A program made the position numbers and the translations under genes. This document shows positions 11,930 to 12,092 of a DNA stretch of 12,092 nucleotides, piece by piece. The notes below the pieces were generated by a model. The model was given only the letters and a program-made list of their open reading frames with translations, did not search any database and was not told the origin of the DNA. This stretch comes from Micrococcales bacterium (lineage in GTDB: Bacteria; Actinomycetota; Actinomycetes; Actinomycetales; Dermatophilaceae). Each line of letters starts with the position of its first letter. Position 1 is the stretch's first letter. The stretch spans positions 1-12,092 of the forward strand of contig JAUNUZ010000031.1 of assembly GCA_030537915.1 (NCBI GenBank), in the 5' to 3' direction.

Positions 11930-12092
11930 CATGCCGCGTACCGTCTGGATGGAGTGTCGCCCGAAGGGCGTGTCCACCTTCTTGCGCAGGTAGCCGATGT
12001 AGACCTCGACAATGTTCTCTGCGCCGTCGAAGGCAGGATCCCAGACGGCTGCGAGGATCTGGGTCTTGGTGACGACGTCGTCCTCGCGGTGC
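11903..12092 (-). CDS. OmpR/PhoB-family response regulator, C-terminal DNA-binding part (cut by the right edge)
   Basis: The minus strand reads 62 codons from the window edge to TAG at 11905-11903. The peptide carries the winged-helix pattern of Trans_reg_C domains: VVTKTQILAAVWD, then ENIVEVYIGYLRKKVD with the recognition helix, and the closing strand QTVRGMGYRI. The receiver domain with its phospho-acceptor Asp is outside the window. It probably pairs with the convergent kinase, but this is inferred only from adjacency. The gene is easily missed because its start is not in the window and its last 17 bp overlap the kinase gene. Confidence 0.88.
   Translation of the reverse strand, partial: HREDDVVTKTQILAAVWDPAFDGAENIVEVYIGYLRKKVDTPFGRHSIQTVRGMGYRITADK

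Noticed and set aside
10675..12012. 445-codon minus-strand frame opposite the histidine kinase
   Set aside because: It is a shadow of the kinase. The real minus-strand gene at this end is in another frame (11903-12092), with a clear winged-helix sequence.

Overview
The window looks like chromosomal DNA of a high-GC Gram-positive actinobacterium. Codon third positions are strongly G/C, GTG starts are common, and several start codons sit 6-7 nt behind a TAnnnT-type -10 box, as in leaderless actinobacterial mRNAs. The superoxide dismutase, the DUF1023 hydrolase and the xi-class GST-like protein all read as actinobacterial versions. A member of the Micrococcales is plausible, but I cannot place it further. 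No tRNA, rRNA, CRISPR array, insertion sequence or phage gene was seen. Gene-free stretches are all shorter than 300 bases.

Layout. Minus strand: the start of a lipoprotein gene cut by the left edge (1-185) and a TetR regulator (221-916). Across an AT-rich divergent promoter with repeated ATTGCA boxes lies a plus-strand 14-TM-type MFS drug exporter (1005-3203). It has a long cytosolic tail and a 27-bp perfect palindrome near its 5' end. Next is a plus-strand TPR-like/AAA ATPase with degraded hydrolysis motifs (3356-4774), which overlaps tail-to-tail with a minus-strand MerR regulator (4752-5273). A minus-strand pair follows, reading GST-like reductase (8183-7086) then DUF1023 alpha/beta hydrolase (7082-5361). 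Divergent from it is manA (8282-9511), whose 3' end faces a superoxide dismutase (9637-10254, minus) across a strong nested hairpin. Last come a sensor histidine kinase (10450-11919, plus) and the C-terminal part of an OmpR-type response regulator on the opposite strand (11903-12092). These two overlap by 17 bp at their stops, under another hairpin.

How they may work together. TetR plus MFS is a standard regulated efflux module and is the clearest functional unit. The GST-like reductase, the SOD and possibly the MerR regulator suggest redox or xenobiotic defence, but they are separate transcription units. The kinase and response regulator may be a two-component pair in an unusual convergent arrangement.

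I see no clear evidence for an entirely new multi-gene system. The most unusual points are the double dyads around the exporter start, the AAA protein that keeps Walker A but lacks canonical Walker B and sensor-1 residues, the exporter's uncharacterised tail, and the convergent overlapping kinase/regulator. All calls are from reading the sequence alone; no database search was run.
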